A stretch of DNA of 64,000 bases, from contig NZ_VLLB01000007.1 of assembly GCF_007830455.1 (NCBI RefSeq), forward strand, positions 124,001 to 188,000, in the 5' to 3' direction. Of the stretch, positions 8,539 through 16,303 are shown piece after piece; positions within the stretch are counted from its first letter, which is position 1, and each line of letters begins with the position of its first letter. The position numbers and the translations under genes are program-made. The DNA is from Pseudoduganella lurida (GTDB taxonomy: Bacteria; Pseudomonadota; Gammaproteobacteria; Burkholderiales; Burkholderiaceae_D). The notes below the pieces were generated by a model that worked only from the letters and a program-made list of their open reading frames with translations, had not been told where the DNA came from and made no database searches.

Positions 8539-9533
8539 CGCATCGCATCCTCGTCAGCATCCTGAACTGGAATGGCGCCGCCCGCGCGCTGCAGTGCGTG
8601 CGCTGCCTGCTGCGGCAATCCCTGCCGCCCGACGCGCGCATGGACATCCTCGTCATCGACAACGGCTCGGCGGCAGACGATGCCGAAGCGCTTGCGCAGG
8701 GACTGGCCGGCCTGCCCGTGACGCTGCGCCGCGAAGCCATCAACCATGGTTTCGCCGGCGGCCACAATCTCGCGATCGCGCAGGCGTTCGACGAGGGCCA
8801 CGACTTTGCCTGGCTGGTGAACAGCGATGCGACGATGGCGGGCGAAGACGTGCTGGCGCAGCTGCTGGCGCTGATGGACAGTCAGCCATGCTGCGCCGCC
8901 GCGTCGCCCGTGCTGGCATTGCCGGACCGGCCGGAGCAGGTGTACTTCTGTGGCACCTTCCACGACTGGCCTTCGCTGGCCACGGTGCGTGCCCGCGATG
9001 CGGCGGAAGCGCGCCGCCTCGCGGTCGGTCGGGCCGCGCAGCAGTGGGTGCCCGGCACGGCGCTTCTGCTGCGCACGGCCGCGTTGCGCACCGCCGGCCT
9101 GCTGGACGAGCGCCTGTTCGCCTACTACGAGGACGACGAACTGTGCACCCGCCTCGCCACGCACGGCTGGCATTGTGCCGTCGCATACGGGGCGCGCGTG
9201 CTGCACGACATGCCGCCCCGTGAGACCGACCGTCCCGCGTATTACTTCTACCTGATGGCCCGCAACCACCTGCGCTTCTGGCACGGCAGCACGCCGGCGC
9301 CGCACCGCCGCGCGCTGGGCCTGAAACTGCTGGACCGCGCGCTGTATGACGTCAACCGCCTGCACCACCGGGGCTTTCCGCACCATGCCCGCGCGGCGCT
9401 GCTGGGCGTCGAGGATTTCCTGCGCGGGCGCCATGGCCGGCCCGTGCTGGAACGCTCCGCGGGCTTGCCGCTGCGGCTGGTCTGCCGCCTGCTGCGGCCC
9501 TGGCATGCACGTGTGCTGAGCCGAACCTGGTGA
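8535..9533 (+). CDS. Glycosyltransferase family 2 (rhamnosyltransferase-like)
   Basis: A 332-residue GT2 enzyme of the WbbL/rhamnosyltransferase-like branch. SILNWNGA is the first strand, DILVIDNGS the nucleotide site, NHGFAGGHN the following loop, LVNSDATM the DXD equivalent, and DERLFAYYEDDELCTRL the acceptor/catalytic region. GTG start in overlap with the previous gene. It is the last gene of the upstream operon; a degenerate tandem repeat follows its stop. Expected role: addition of a sugar to the exopolysaccharide repeat unit. Confidence 0.87.
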   Translation: MTHRILVSILNWNGAARALQCVRCLLRQSLPPDARMDILVIDNGSAADDAEALAQGLAGLPVTLRREAINHGFAGGHNLAIAQAFDEGHDFAWLVNSDATMAGEDVLAQLLALMDSQPCCAAASPVLALPDRPEQVYFCGTFHDWPSLATVRARDAAEARRLAVGRAAQQWVPGTALLLRTAALRTAGLLDERLFAYYEDDELCTRLATHGWHCAVAYGARVLHDMPPRETDRPAYYFYLMARNHLRFWHGSTPAPHRRALGLKLLDRALYDVNRLHHRGFPHHARAALLGVEDFLRGRHGRPVLERSAGLPLRLVCRLLRPWHARVLSRTW

Positions 9534-9538
9534 CCGAC

Positions 9539-9610
9539 AGCGGCTGACCCACAGCGTCTGCCACGAAGCGGCTGACCACACGGGGGATGACCGCACAGTG
9601 GCTGTCGCGG
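9539..9610. repeat. Degenerate tandem repeat, five units of 14-15 bp
   Basis: Five adjacent variants of AGCGGCTGACCCAC begin 5 bp after the glycosyltransferase stop. Units start at 9539, 9553, 9567, 9582 and 9597. Three of the five keep a TGA inside the word, in shifting frames. No gene or transposon signature accompanies it. Confidence 0.6.
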
Positions 9611-9730
9611 CGGCACCACGCACGCGCACCGGAATCTGCATGGGCATCCATCGGACCGCGAAGATTGCCCCCATTGCCATTAAACTATCTGGATGTGTTC
9701 GCCACGACCGGCGGCGTATGGGAGAGCTCC

Positions 9731-12508
9731 ATGCAACGACGCACACGCATTGTCCGACGCACTTTCCACCTGACCTCGGGCCTTGCCCTCGCGGCGCTCC
9801 TGGTCACCGGTTGCGGCAGCAAGGACAACCCCGACCAGCTGCTGGCCCAGGCGCGCCAATACGAGGCGAAGGGCGATCACCGCGCCGCCATCATCCAGCT
9901 GAAGAACGCGCTGCAGCAGCGGCCGGACGATGCCGCCGCTCGCCTGGCACTGGGCCGCCTGTATGGCAAGACGGGCGACCAGCCGTCCGCCGAAAAGGAA
10001 CTGCGCCGCGCGCTCGACCTGGGCGGGCCCCGCGAAACGGTCCTGCCGCTGCTCGCGAAATCCCTGATCGCCCAGAACCAGGCGCAGGCCGCGCTCGACC
10101 TGGTCGGCGCGGCGCCAGCCACTGCCCCGCTGCTGTCCCTGCGCGGCGATGCGCTGCTGGCGCTCAAGCAGTTCGATGCGTCGCGCGCCGCCTACCAGGC
10201 CGCGCTGCAAAAGGAGCCGAACCATGCCGATGCGCTCAATGGCCTGGCGCGCCATGCACTGCTGCAGAACGATGTCGATGGCGCCTTGCGCCTGGCCGAT
10301 GCGGCGGTCGTGCACAATCCGGCGGACATCGACGCGCTGCTGTTCCGGGGCGACCTGGACAAGGCCATGGGCCGGATCGACGCGGCGCGCGCCACCTACG
10401 ACAAGGCGCTGCAGCTCAATCCCGATGCCGGCACGGCGCACCTGCAGAAGGCCTACCTGGACATCGGCCAGAAAAAATTCGATGCGGCGCGCGCCGATCT
10501 CGCTGCGCTGAAGAAGGTTGCGCCGCGCAACCCGCTGGCCTGGCATGCCCAGGCGCTGCTCGACTTCAGCGAGGGCAGGTACCAGGCCGCGCTGGGCAGC
10601 ATCCAGAACCTGCTGAAGGTGGCGCCGGACTATCCGCCGGCCCAGTTGCTGGCCGGTGCCATCCAGTTCGCGCTCGGCTCCCTGCCGCAGGCCGAGCAGC
10701 ATCTGAAGAAGTACCTGGAGAACGATGCCGGTAGCGTCTATGCGCGCAAGATGCTGGCTTCCGTCTACCTGGGCCTGAAGCGGCCGGACGAGGCGCTGGG
10801 GCAGCTGAAGAACCAGCTGGCCACCTCCACCGACGTGGCGCTGCTCAACATCGGCGCTCGCGCGTACATGACGCTGAACCGGTTCGACCAGGCCGCCGTC
10901 ACCTACCAGCGCGCGGTCGGCCTGGCACCGGGCGACGCGCCGGCGCACATCGGCCTGGGCCTGGCGAAGATGAGCCAGGGCGATGGCGCCGGTGCCATCG
11001 GGGCATTGCGCCGGGGCGTGGAACTGAGTCCGCCGAAGAGCGTGGATGCCGGCATCGTGCTGGCGATGACGCACCTGGAACTGAAGCAGTTCGATCCGGC
11101 TGTGGCGGTGGTGCAGGACATGCTGCGGCGCGCGCCGGACAACGCCATGCTGCACAACCTGCTGGGTGGCGCGCTGCTCGGCAGGAACGACCGCGCCGGG
11201 GCGCGCGCTGCGTTTACCCGGTCGCTGCAGCTGGCACCGGACTTCTTCACGCCGGCCGGCAACCTGGGCCGGATGGACCTGGCGGACCGCCAGCCGGAAG
11301 CGGCCCGCCAGCGTTTCCAGGCCTTCCTCGACCGGAATCCCGCCAGCGTGGAAGCGCTGACGGCGCTGGCGGAACTGGCGCAGGCGCAGAACCGCACGGC
11401 GGACGCCACCGCGCTGCTGGAGCGGGCCAGCGCAGCCCAGCCGGCGCTGCCGGGACCGGGCCTGCGCCTGGCGCAGCAGTACCTGCGCGTGGCCGAGCCG
11501 CGCAAGGCCCTCACGCTGGTGCGCGCGATGCAGGTGGCCAGCCCGGAAGATCCGGCCCTGCTGGACATGCTGGGCCGCGTGCAGCTGGCCAATGGCGACC
11601 GCGCGGCGGCACTGGAAGCCTATCATCGCATGGCCGCCATCCAGCCCCGCACGGCGGGAACGACCGCGCGGCTGTCGGCCGCCTACGAGGCGCTGGGCGA
11701 ACGCGACCTGGCCGCCGACACGCTGCGCAAGGCGCACGCGGAGCGGCCGGACGACCTGGGCATCGTGCTGGCCCGCGCCGCCGTCGAAACGCGCCGCGGC
11801 AACTACGACCAGGCGATCCTGTTCGCGAAAGACGTGCAGGCCAGGCCGGCCAGCACGGTGGCCGGCCTGATCGTCGAGGCGGAGATCCGCGAGACGCAGC
11901 GCCAGCCGGAACAGGCCATCCCCCTGTACCGCAAGGCGCTGCAGCTGAACGGCGATGCCACGCCGGTGCGCATCAAGCTGGCCAACGCCTGCCGGCAGGC
12001 GGGGCGTCCCGATGAAGCGCTGAAGCTGGTGCGGCAATGGCACGCCGAGCGGCCGGACGACCTGGCGCTGGGCGTCTACCTGGGCGAGCTGTACGCGGCG
12101 CAGAAACAGTACCCGGCCGCGATCGATACCTTCCACGCGCTGCAGCGCAGATTGCCGGACAACGGCGTGGTGCTGAACAACCTGGCACTGGCGTACCAGG
12201 CCAGCGGCGATGCGCGCGCGCAGGCGGCGGCGGAAGGCGCCCTGAAGGCGCTGCCGGACAGCCCGGCCGTGCTGGACACGCTGGGCTGGATCCTCGTCGA
12301 GCAGGGCGAGGTGCCGCGCGGCCTGGGGCTGCTGAAGCAGGCCAGCGCCGCCGATCCCGCCGCCGGCGAGATTCGCTACCATCTGGCCGCTGCGCACGCG
12401 CGCAACAACGACAAGGCGGCGGCCCGGCGCGAGCTGGAAACGCTGCTGGCCGCGCGGGGCGACCGCAGCCAGGCCGAGCAGGCGCGCGCCCTGCTCAGGC
12501 GCTTGTGA
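9731..12508 (+). CDS. prsT: XrtA/PEP-CTERM system TPR-repeat lipoprotein PrsT
   Basis: A 925-residue lipoprotein built almost wholly from tetratricopeptide repeats. The start at 9731 was chosen because GGAGAG lies 6-10 bp upstream and the protein then begins with a lipoprotein signal (MQRRTRIVRRTF, hydrophobic core SGLALAALLV, lipobox VTGC). The reading frame is open 48 codons further upstream, but that stretch has no signal character. Length and composition match PrsT, a marker of XrtA/PEP-CTERM loci. By family knowledge it is an envelope scaffold for polysaccharide or PEP-CTERM protein export; the mechanism is not known. The 197-bp gap upstream holds a repeat and no convincing sigma-70 promoter. 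Confidence 0.88.
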   Translation: MQRRTRIVRRTFHLTSGLALAALLVTGCGSKDNPDQLLAQARQYEAKGDHRAAIIQLKNALQQRPDDAAARLALGRLYGKTGDQPSAEKELRRALDLGGPRETVLPLLAKSLIAQNQAQAALDLVGAAPATAPLLSLRGDALLALKQFDASRAAYQAALQKEPNHADALNGLARHALLQNDVDGALRLADAAVVHNPADIDALLFRGDLDKAMGRIDAARATYDKALQLNPDAGTAHLQKAYLDIGQKKFDAARADLAALKKVAPRNPLAWHAQALLDFSEGRYQAALGSIQNLLKVAPDYPPAQLLAGAIQFALGSLPQAEQHLKKYLENDAGSVYARKMLASVYLGLKRPDEALGQLKNQLATSTDVALLNIGARAYMTLNRFDQAAVTYQRAVGLAPGDAPAHIGLGLAKMSQGDGAGAIGALRRGVELSPPKSVDAGIVLAMTHLELKQFDPAVAVVQDMLRRAPDNAMLHNLLGGALLGRNDRAGARAAFTRSLQLAPDFFTPAGNLGRMDLADRQPEAARQRFQAFLDRNPASVEALTALAELAQAQNRTADATALLERASAAQPALPGPGLRLAQQYLRVAEPRKALTLVRAMQVASPEDPALLDMLGRVQLANGDRAAALEAYHRMAAIQPRTAGTTARLSAAYEALGERDLAADTLRKAHAERPDDLGIVLARAAVETRRGNYDQAILFAKDVQARPASTVAGLIVEAEIRETQRQPEQAIPLYRKALQLNGDATPVRIKLANACRQAGRPDEALKLVRQWHAERPDDLALGVYLGELYAAQKQYPAAIDTFHALQRRLPDNGVVLNNLALAYQASGDARAQAAAEGALKALPDSPAVLDTLGWILVEQGEVPRGLGLLKQASAADPAAGEIRYHLAAAHARNNDKAAARRELETLLAARGDRSQAEQARALLRRL

Positions 12509-12510
12509 GT

Positions 12511-12524
12511 CATGCTCGAGCATG
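12511..12524. promoter_or_regulatory. Perfect 14-bp palindrome upstream of the N-acyl amino acid synthase
   Basis: CATGCTCGAGCATG is a perfect dyad in the 62-bp gap between prsT and the FeeM-like gene, ending 46 bp before the start codon. It could be an operator. No matching -35/-10 pair was seen next to it. Confidence 0.4.
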
Positions 12525-12570
12525 CTGGAATCCCTAGCTTCCCCACCCATCGACGCGAAGGAGCGCCGCC

Positions 12571-13368
12571 ATGCCAACCGTTCGTGACGGGACCACTCCC
12601 CATGGCAGCGACCTTCCCGCCGGCGGAAAGGATAAGCTGCAAAGCGAGCTGCATGGCGAACTGAAAAGCGACCTGCCCCTGTCCGAACCGGAAGCCTCCG
12701 GCAGCCTGCGCGACGTCATCATCGACACCCGCACCTTCGGCATCCGCCTGGCCGATACGGAGGAGGGCCGCAATTCGGCCAGCCTGCTGATCAACAAGAT
12801 GTACGCGTGGCGCGGCTATGCCAGCGCGCACCGCATCGAGGCGCATCCGAACCGCATCACGCTGGCTGCTTCCGAGAAGGGCAACACGATCGGCACCGTC
12901 ACGCTGGGCATCGACTCGCCGGCCGGCATCCTGGCCGACGAGATCTTCCGCGACCAGGTCGATGGGCTGCGGCTGTCCGGCGCGCGGGTCTGCGAGATCA
13001 CCAAGCTGGCTTTCGATCACACGGTGCGCTCGAAGGGGGCACTGGCGGCGCTGTTCCACACGGTGTTCATCTACAGCTACCACATCCACCGCTGCACGCA
13101 CGCGCTGATCGAGGTGAACCCGCGGCACCGCCGCTTCTACGAGCACATGATGGGCTTCCGGAGATTGGGCGACGTGCGCGAGAACCCCCGCGTGCAGGCA
13201 CCCGCCTACCTGCTGGCGATCGAGCTGGCGGAGATGGCCGAGCGGATCCGGGAACTGGGCGGCACGGCCGAGCGGCCCGGCAGCCAGGCGCAGCGCTCGC
13301 TGTATCCGTACTTCTTCTCGCAGCGCGAGGAGGACGGCATCGTGCACCGGCTGCTGGCGATGTCGTGA
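12571..13368 (+). CDS. FeeM-type N-acyl amino acid synthase
   Basis: A 265-residue acyltransferase with the GNAT/LuxI-like fold of FeeM long-chain N-acyl amino acid synthases. Visible family features are NKMYAWRGYA near residue 70, IGTVTLGIDSPAGILADE, VCEITKLAFDH, LFHTVFIYSYHIHRCT, and EVNPRHRRFYEHMMGF followed by RENPRVQAPAYLL. These enzymes join a fatty acyl group from acyl-ACP to an amino acid such as tyrosine. The first 45 residues are charged and probably disordered. The start has AAGGAG 8-13 bp upstream. It follows prsT; a published survey linked such synthases to PEP-CTERM/exosortase loci. The product here is unknown. Confidence 0.82.
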   Translation: MPTVRDGTTPHGSDLPAGGKDKLQSELHGELKSDLPLSEPEASGSLRDVIIDTRTFGIRLADTEEGRNSASLLINKMYAWRGYASAHRIEAHPNRITLAASEKGNTIGTVTLGIDSPAGILADEIFRDQVDGLRLSGARVCEITKLAFDHTVRSKGALAALFHTVFIYSYHIHRCTHALIEVNPRHRRFYEHMMGFRRLGDVRENPRVQAPAYLLAIELAEMAERIRELGGTAERPGSQAQRSLYPYFFSQREEDGIVHRLLAMS

Positions 13369-13384
13369 CGGGCGTGGTGTTTCG

Positions 13385-14923
13385 TCAGACCCCGTAGCGG
13401 CCCGGTGCGATCACGGCGTTCGGATCGAGCGCGCGCTTGATGGCCGCCACCGCCTGCCAGTACGGATCGGCCGGATCGACGATGGCCGCCATCATGTCGG
13501 CGCGGGCCCGGTAGACCTCCAGGCCATGGCTGCGCAGGTGCGCATGCAGCGCATCGGCCTTGCGTTGCGCTGCCGCCGTCTCGGCCGGCTTGCTGCGGTC
13601 GAACAGCAGGTTGATGACGGCAACCAGCGAGGTGGCCGTCTCGATATTGATCGTCATGTACAGCTCGAACGGACGGGCCAGGTCTTCCAGCTCGCGCACC
13701 AGCGCGGCCACCAGCGCGCCGTCCATCGGCAGGGCCGGATTGATGAACAGCAGGCCGCAGCGCGTTGCATCGAGCCGGGTCGCCGGCAGACCGGGCTGGC
13801 CATAGCGCCACGACAGGTTGTCGATCGCCGCATCGGTCGGCTGGCCCAGCGCCAGCACGTGCAGGGGCCGCAGCGCGGCAATCGCGGCGGCGTTGGCGCG
13901 CGCCTTGCGCAGGAAGCGCAGCGCATGCATCACGCGGTAGCCCAGCGCCAGCCGCTCCTCGGTCAGCACGCGCACGGTGGCAAGGTCGCCGAGGCGCGCG
14001 CGCAGCTCCGCCAGGTTGGCCTTCACCTGGGCCTTCGTGCCGGTGACCGCGCCCAGGCCCGTCCATTCCCCCTGCGCGACGATGGCCAGGGCCTCGCGGG
14101 CTTCGCTGGCCGCCGCTGCCGGCGTGCGGCCGCACTGCTGCTCCAGGTAGGTGGTGATGCCGTACATGAGCGAGGCATGGCTGCGCGCCCGGTTGCCGAT
14201 GTGCGTTACCGAATCCATCACGGCTTCCCGCTTCAGTTCCGCCAGGCGGTCGATGAAGCTTGCAAGCGACGCCCCGGCGCGCAGGCCGAGCGTGATGGCC
14301 ACCGCCACCGGCCGCCTTGGCACGAGGCGGAAGCAGGCGCTTGTGACGATGCCGAAGTTCCCCTGGAAGAACAGGCCGTCGAGGATGGGCCCCAGGCCGT
14401 AGGGATGGCTGTGCGCCAGCGGCGATTCCTCGCCCAGCCGGCGGAACCCGGTGCGCAGCAGCTCGCCGGTGCCCGTCACGATTTCGAGGCCGAACAGGTC
14501 TTCGCGGCGCGGACCGAAGTAGCCCACGCCACGGTCCAGCGCATTGCCGATGATGCTCGTCTCGCGCGCCGATCCCGTCACGTTGAACGCCAGGTCCGGG
14601 TGGTGCTGCTGCAGCCAGGCGTACAGGGCCTGCTGCGTGACGCCCGGTTCGATCACGGCCACCGGGTTGGCGCGCGAGATGGCAGCGGCATTGCGGATCG
14701 CCGTCATGCGCCGCAGGTCCAGCTGGATGTCGGTGGTGCGCGCCGGCGAGGCGCCGCCGTAGCCGTAGTTCAGGCCGGTGGAGACGGGGTTGACCGTCCA
14801 GCCGCGCAGGTTGGCCAGCCGCACGATGCGCTGCACCTGGGCCGTCGTTCTCGGCCGCAGCAACCGGCCGCCCGGCCGGGACCGGCCCGTGAGATTGCTC
14901 GTGTCGGCAAGGGTGCGTGGCAT
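13385..14923 (-). CDS. FAD-binding oxidoreductase (VAO/PCMH type)
   Basis: A 512-residue flavoprotein of the vanillyl-alcohol oxidase/4-cresol dehydrogenase family. The PCMH FAD-binding domain is at the N-terminus: RPRTTAQVQRIVRLAN, then STGLNYGYGG and VIEPGVTQQALYAWL. The pyrophosphate-binding region includes NVTGSARETSIIGNALDRGVG, and GPILDGLFFQGNFGIVT is the usual second FAD motif. There is no signal peptide. It converges on the FeeM-like gene with 16 bp between stops. Substrate unknown; phenolics are typical for the family. An oxidase acting on an N-acyl aromatic amino acid made next door would be attractive but is speculation. Confidence 0.8.
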   Translation of the reverse strand: MPRTLADTSNLTGRSRPGGRLLRPRTTAQVQRIVRLANLRGWTVNPVSTGLNYGYGGASPARTTDIQLDLRRMTAIRNAAAISRANPVAVIEPGVTQQALYAWLQQHHPDLAFNVTGSARETSIIGNALDRGVGYFGPRREDLFGLEIVTGTGELLRTGFRRLGEESPLAHSHPYGLGPILDGLFFQGNFGIVTSACFRLVPRRPVAVAITLGLRAGASLASFIDRLAELKREAVMDSVTHIGNRARSHASLMYGITTYLEQQCGRTPAAAASEAREALAIVAQGEWTGLGAVTGTKAQVKANLAELRARLGDLATVRVLTEERLALGYRVMHALRFLRKARANAAAIAALRPLHVLALGQPTDAAIDNLSWRYGQPGLPATRLDATRCGLLFINPALPMDGALVAALVRELEDLARPFELYMTINIETATSLVAVINLLFDRSKPAETAAAQRKADALHAHLRSHGLEVYRARADMMAAIVDPADPYWQAVAAIKRALDPNAVIAPGRYGV

Positions 14924-14940
14924 GTCTCAGCTGTAAAAAT

Positions 14941-15205
14941 AAAGGCGCTGTCACCGCAAGCCGTGGGATTCCCCCGGCTGCCAGGGCAACGGCGCCGGTT
15001 CCACAGGCTGGTTGACAGCGCCAGGATAAAGGCTCTGTCACCCGGATCCGTGGAAAGAACGGAACCATTCAAGGCTGGCTGGCGAGCGGAGAACCGGTGT
15101 CAGACACCTGCTGCGGCCCCGCTGATCGCTGCACTGGACCGCAGCACGCGATGGTCAGTGCCAAAAGAAACTTCCACAGATTCGGGTGACAGCGCCAAGA
15201 TGAAA
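14941..15205. repeat. Four copies of a 26-35 bp element in alternating orientation
   Basis: This covers most of the 323-bp gene-free stretch 14924-15246. Copies of GGCGCTGTCACCCG-N4/6-GTGGAA occur on + at 14941-14966 and 15028-15055 and on - at 14997-15030 and 15171-15205. Copies two and three abut in opposite orientation. Between the last two lies the palindrome GGTGTCAGACACC (15096-15108). No open reading frame or promoter was recognised. It resembles an intergenic REP-like or short inverted-repeat family. Confidence 0.6.
15096..15108. repeat. GGTGTCAGACACC palindrome
   Basis: A perfect 13-bp dyad with a single central base inside the repeat-rich spacer. Similar GGxGTCAGACxCC words are scattered through genomes of this family, from general knowledge. 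Function unknown. Confidence 0.45.
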
Positions 15206-15224
15206 GCCCGGGCACGCCCGGGCT
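15205..15224 (-). terminator. Rho-independent terminator of the PEP-CTERM gene
   Basis: On the - strand a 9-bp GC-rich stem (AGCCCGGGC / GCCCGGGCT with a 2-nt spacer) is followed directly by TTTCAT. It starts 23 bp after the PEP-CTERM stop codon. The T-run is short, so the strength is uncertain. Confidence 0.6.
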
Positions 15225-15246
15225 CGCCTGCACCGATACTACGCCG

Positions 15247-16185
15247 TCAGCCGCGGGTGCGGCGCACCGCCACGCCCATCGCCAGCAGGCCCAGGCCCAC
15301 CAGCAGCAGCGATTCCGGTTCCGGCACGGCGGCCAGCGTGACGGTGGAGTTGGCGGCCTGGTTGATCACCAGGCTGTAGGTGTTCCCGGCCAGCAGCGTG
15401 AACGTGTTCGAGAAGATCTGCGCGCTTTCCTCGAACGAGGCGTTCTCGCTGCCGGTGGTGGACGTGAAACCCTTGTTGAGCGCATCCGGCGTCCAGGCCA
15501 GCACGGTGGTACCGGTGGTGGTGTTGCGCAGCGTGAGGCTCCAGCTGATGGCGGAAGATGCCTGGTTGCCGGTGGCCAGCAGCGGATCGACGAAGGCGGC
15601 CACGAAGGCATTGTAGGTGAGCGCCAGCTGGAAATCGACGGTGCTCCCGGCGGCAAACGTGGTGACGACACCGGCGCCATTCAGGATCGTCGCGTTGGCG
15701 CCACCGCCGCCGGCATTGTCGATCGACGAGTCGGCCCGCGTCAGGCCGCTGGCGCCGCCGGCCAGGATGTTGCCGGAGTTGTACATGTCGCCCAGCGCGA
15801 AGTTGCCGCTGTTGGTATGCAGGTGCGTGCCCAGGTTGTTCTCGGCCGTGCCGCCGTAGATGGCGTTGATGCCGGCACAGGAACTGCCGGCACAGCGGTA
15901 GGCCACGTCCACGGACGCGGTGGTGCCGTCGGTGCGCGTGTCCGTGATGCTGCCGGCGCCGGTACCGGTGCCGACGATGCCGTTGAAATTGGAATTGGCG
16001 GTGCCCGTGCGGCTGTCCGTGCGGATCTGGATCTGGCTGGTGAACGGGCTGGGCTGGTGCGTGATCGGATCCACGGCCAGCAGTTGCGAAATGTTCAGGT
16101 CTGCCATGCCGGCCACACCCGCAAACGCCGGCGCGGCGCTGGCGGCGCCCAGGGCGAGGGCGGCCAGCAGTGTCTTGATCTTCAT
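15247..16185 (-). CDS. PEP-CTERM sorting domain protein
   Basis: A 312-residue secreted protein. It has an N-terminal signal peptide (MKIKTLLAALALGAASAAP, cleavage near AFA) and a C-terminal sorting signal: VPEPESLLLVG, a hydrophobic helix, then the basic tail VRRTRG. Exosortase A is expected to cut at this signal and pass the protein on to the cell surface. The middle is rich in Gly, Ser, Thr and Asn, with one Cys pair (CAGSSC), as in many proteins of this class. RBS AGGAGA lies 5-10 bp upstream. The gene has its own sigma-54-like promoter (16231-16246) and an upstream motif (16307-16324), so it is transcribed separately from the export genes. Target function unknown. Confidence 0.9.
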   Translation of the reverse strand: MKIKTLLAALALGAASAAPAFAGVAGMADLNISQLLAVDPITHQPSPFTSQIQIRTDSRTGTANSNFNGIVGTGTGAGSITDTRTDGTTASVDVAYRCAGSSCAGINAIYGGTAENNLGTHLHTNSGNFALGDMYNSGNILAGGASGLTRADSSIDNAGGGGANATILNGAGVVTTFAAGSTVDFQLALTYNAFVAAFVDPLLATGNQASSAISWSLTLRNTTTGTTVLAWTPDALNKGFTSTTGSENASFEESAQIFSNTFTLLAGNTYSLVINQAANSTVTLAAVPEPESLLLVGLGLLAMGVAVRRTRG

Positions 16186-16230
16186 AGGTCTCTCCTGGAA
16201 AGTGCGGTTGGCCTTGCTTGACCAATGTTA

Positions 16231-16246
16231 TGCACGGACCATGCCA
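16231..16246 (-). promoter_or_regulatory. Sigma-54-like -24/-12 promoter of the PEP-CTERM gene
   Basis: On the - strand TGGCATGGTCCGTGCA matches the consensus TGGCACG-N4-TTGC with only two changes and the exact GG-N10-GC spacing. Predicted transcription would begin about 35 bp before the ATG at 16185. Sigma-54 promoters need an enhancer-binding activator; a candidate site is at 16307-16324. Confidence 0.65.
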
Positions 16247-16303
16247 GAAGAGGAAGGGCAATGAAATCAGGGACTTGGATTGCAGGTTTGGCTTAGCGCA
16301 AAT

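Noticed and set aside
9660-9700. Sigma-70 promoter before prsT (TTGCCC with TATCTG)
   Set aside because: The spacing is 15 bp and the hexamers are weak; it cannot be separated from chance.
14931-14950. Third copy of the CTGTAA...CGACA activator motif
   Set aside because: Only the CTGTAAAAAT half matches; the TCGACA half is missing and no sigma-54 element follows.
14941-15205. CRISPR-like array in the repeat spacer
   Set aside because: Only four copies in mixed orientation, unequal spacing, and no cas genes.
13526-15379. 617-residue + strand frame across the FAD oxidase and the repeat-rich spacer
   Set aside because: Antisense to a well-supported flavoprotein; Gln/Arg-rich without domains.
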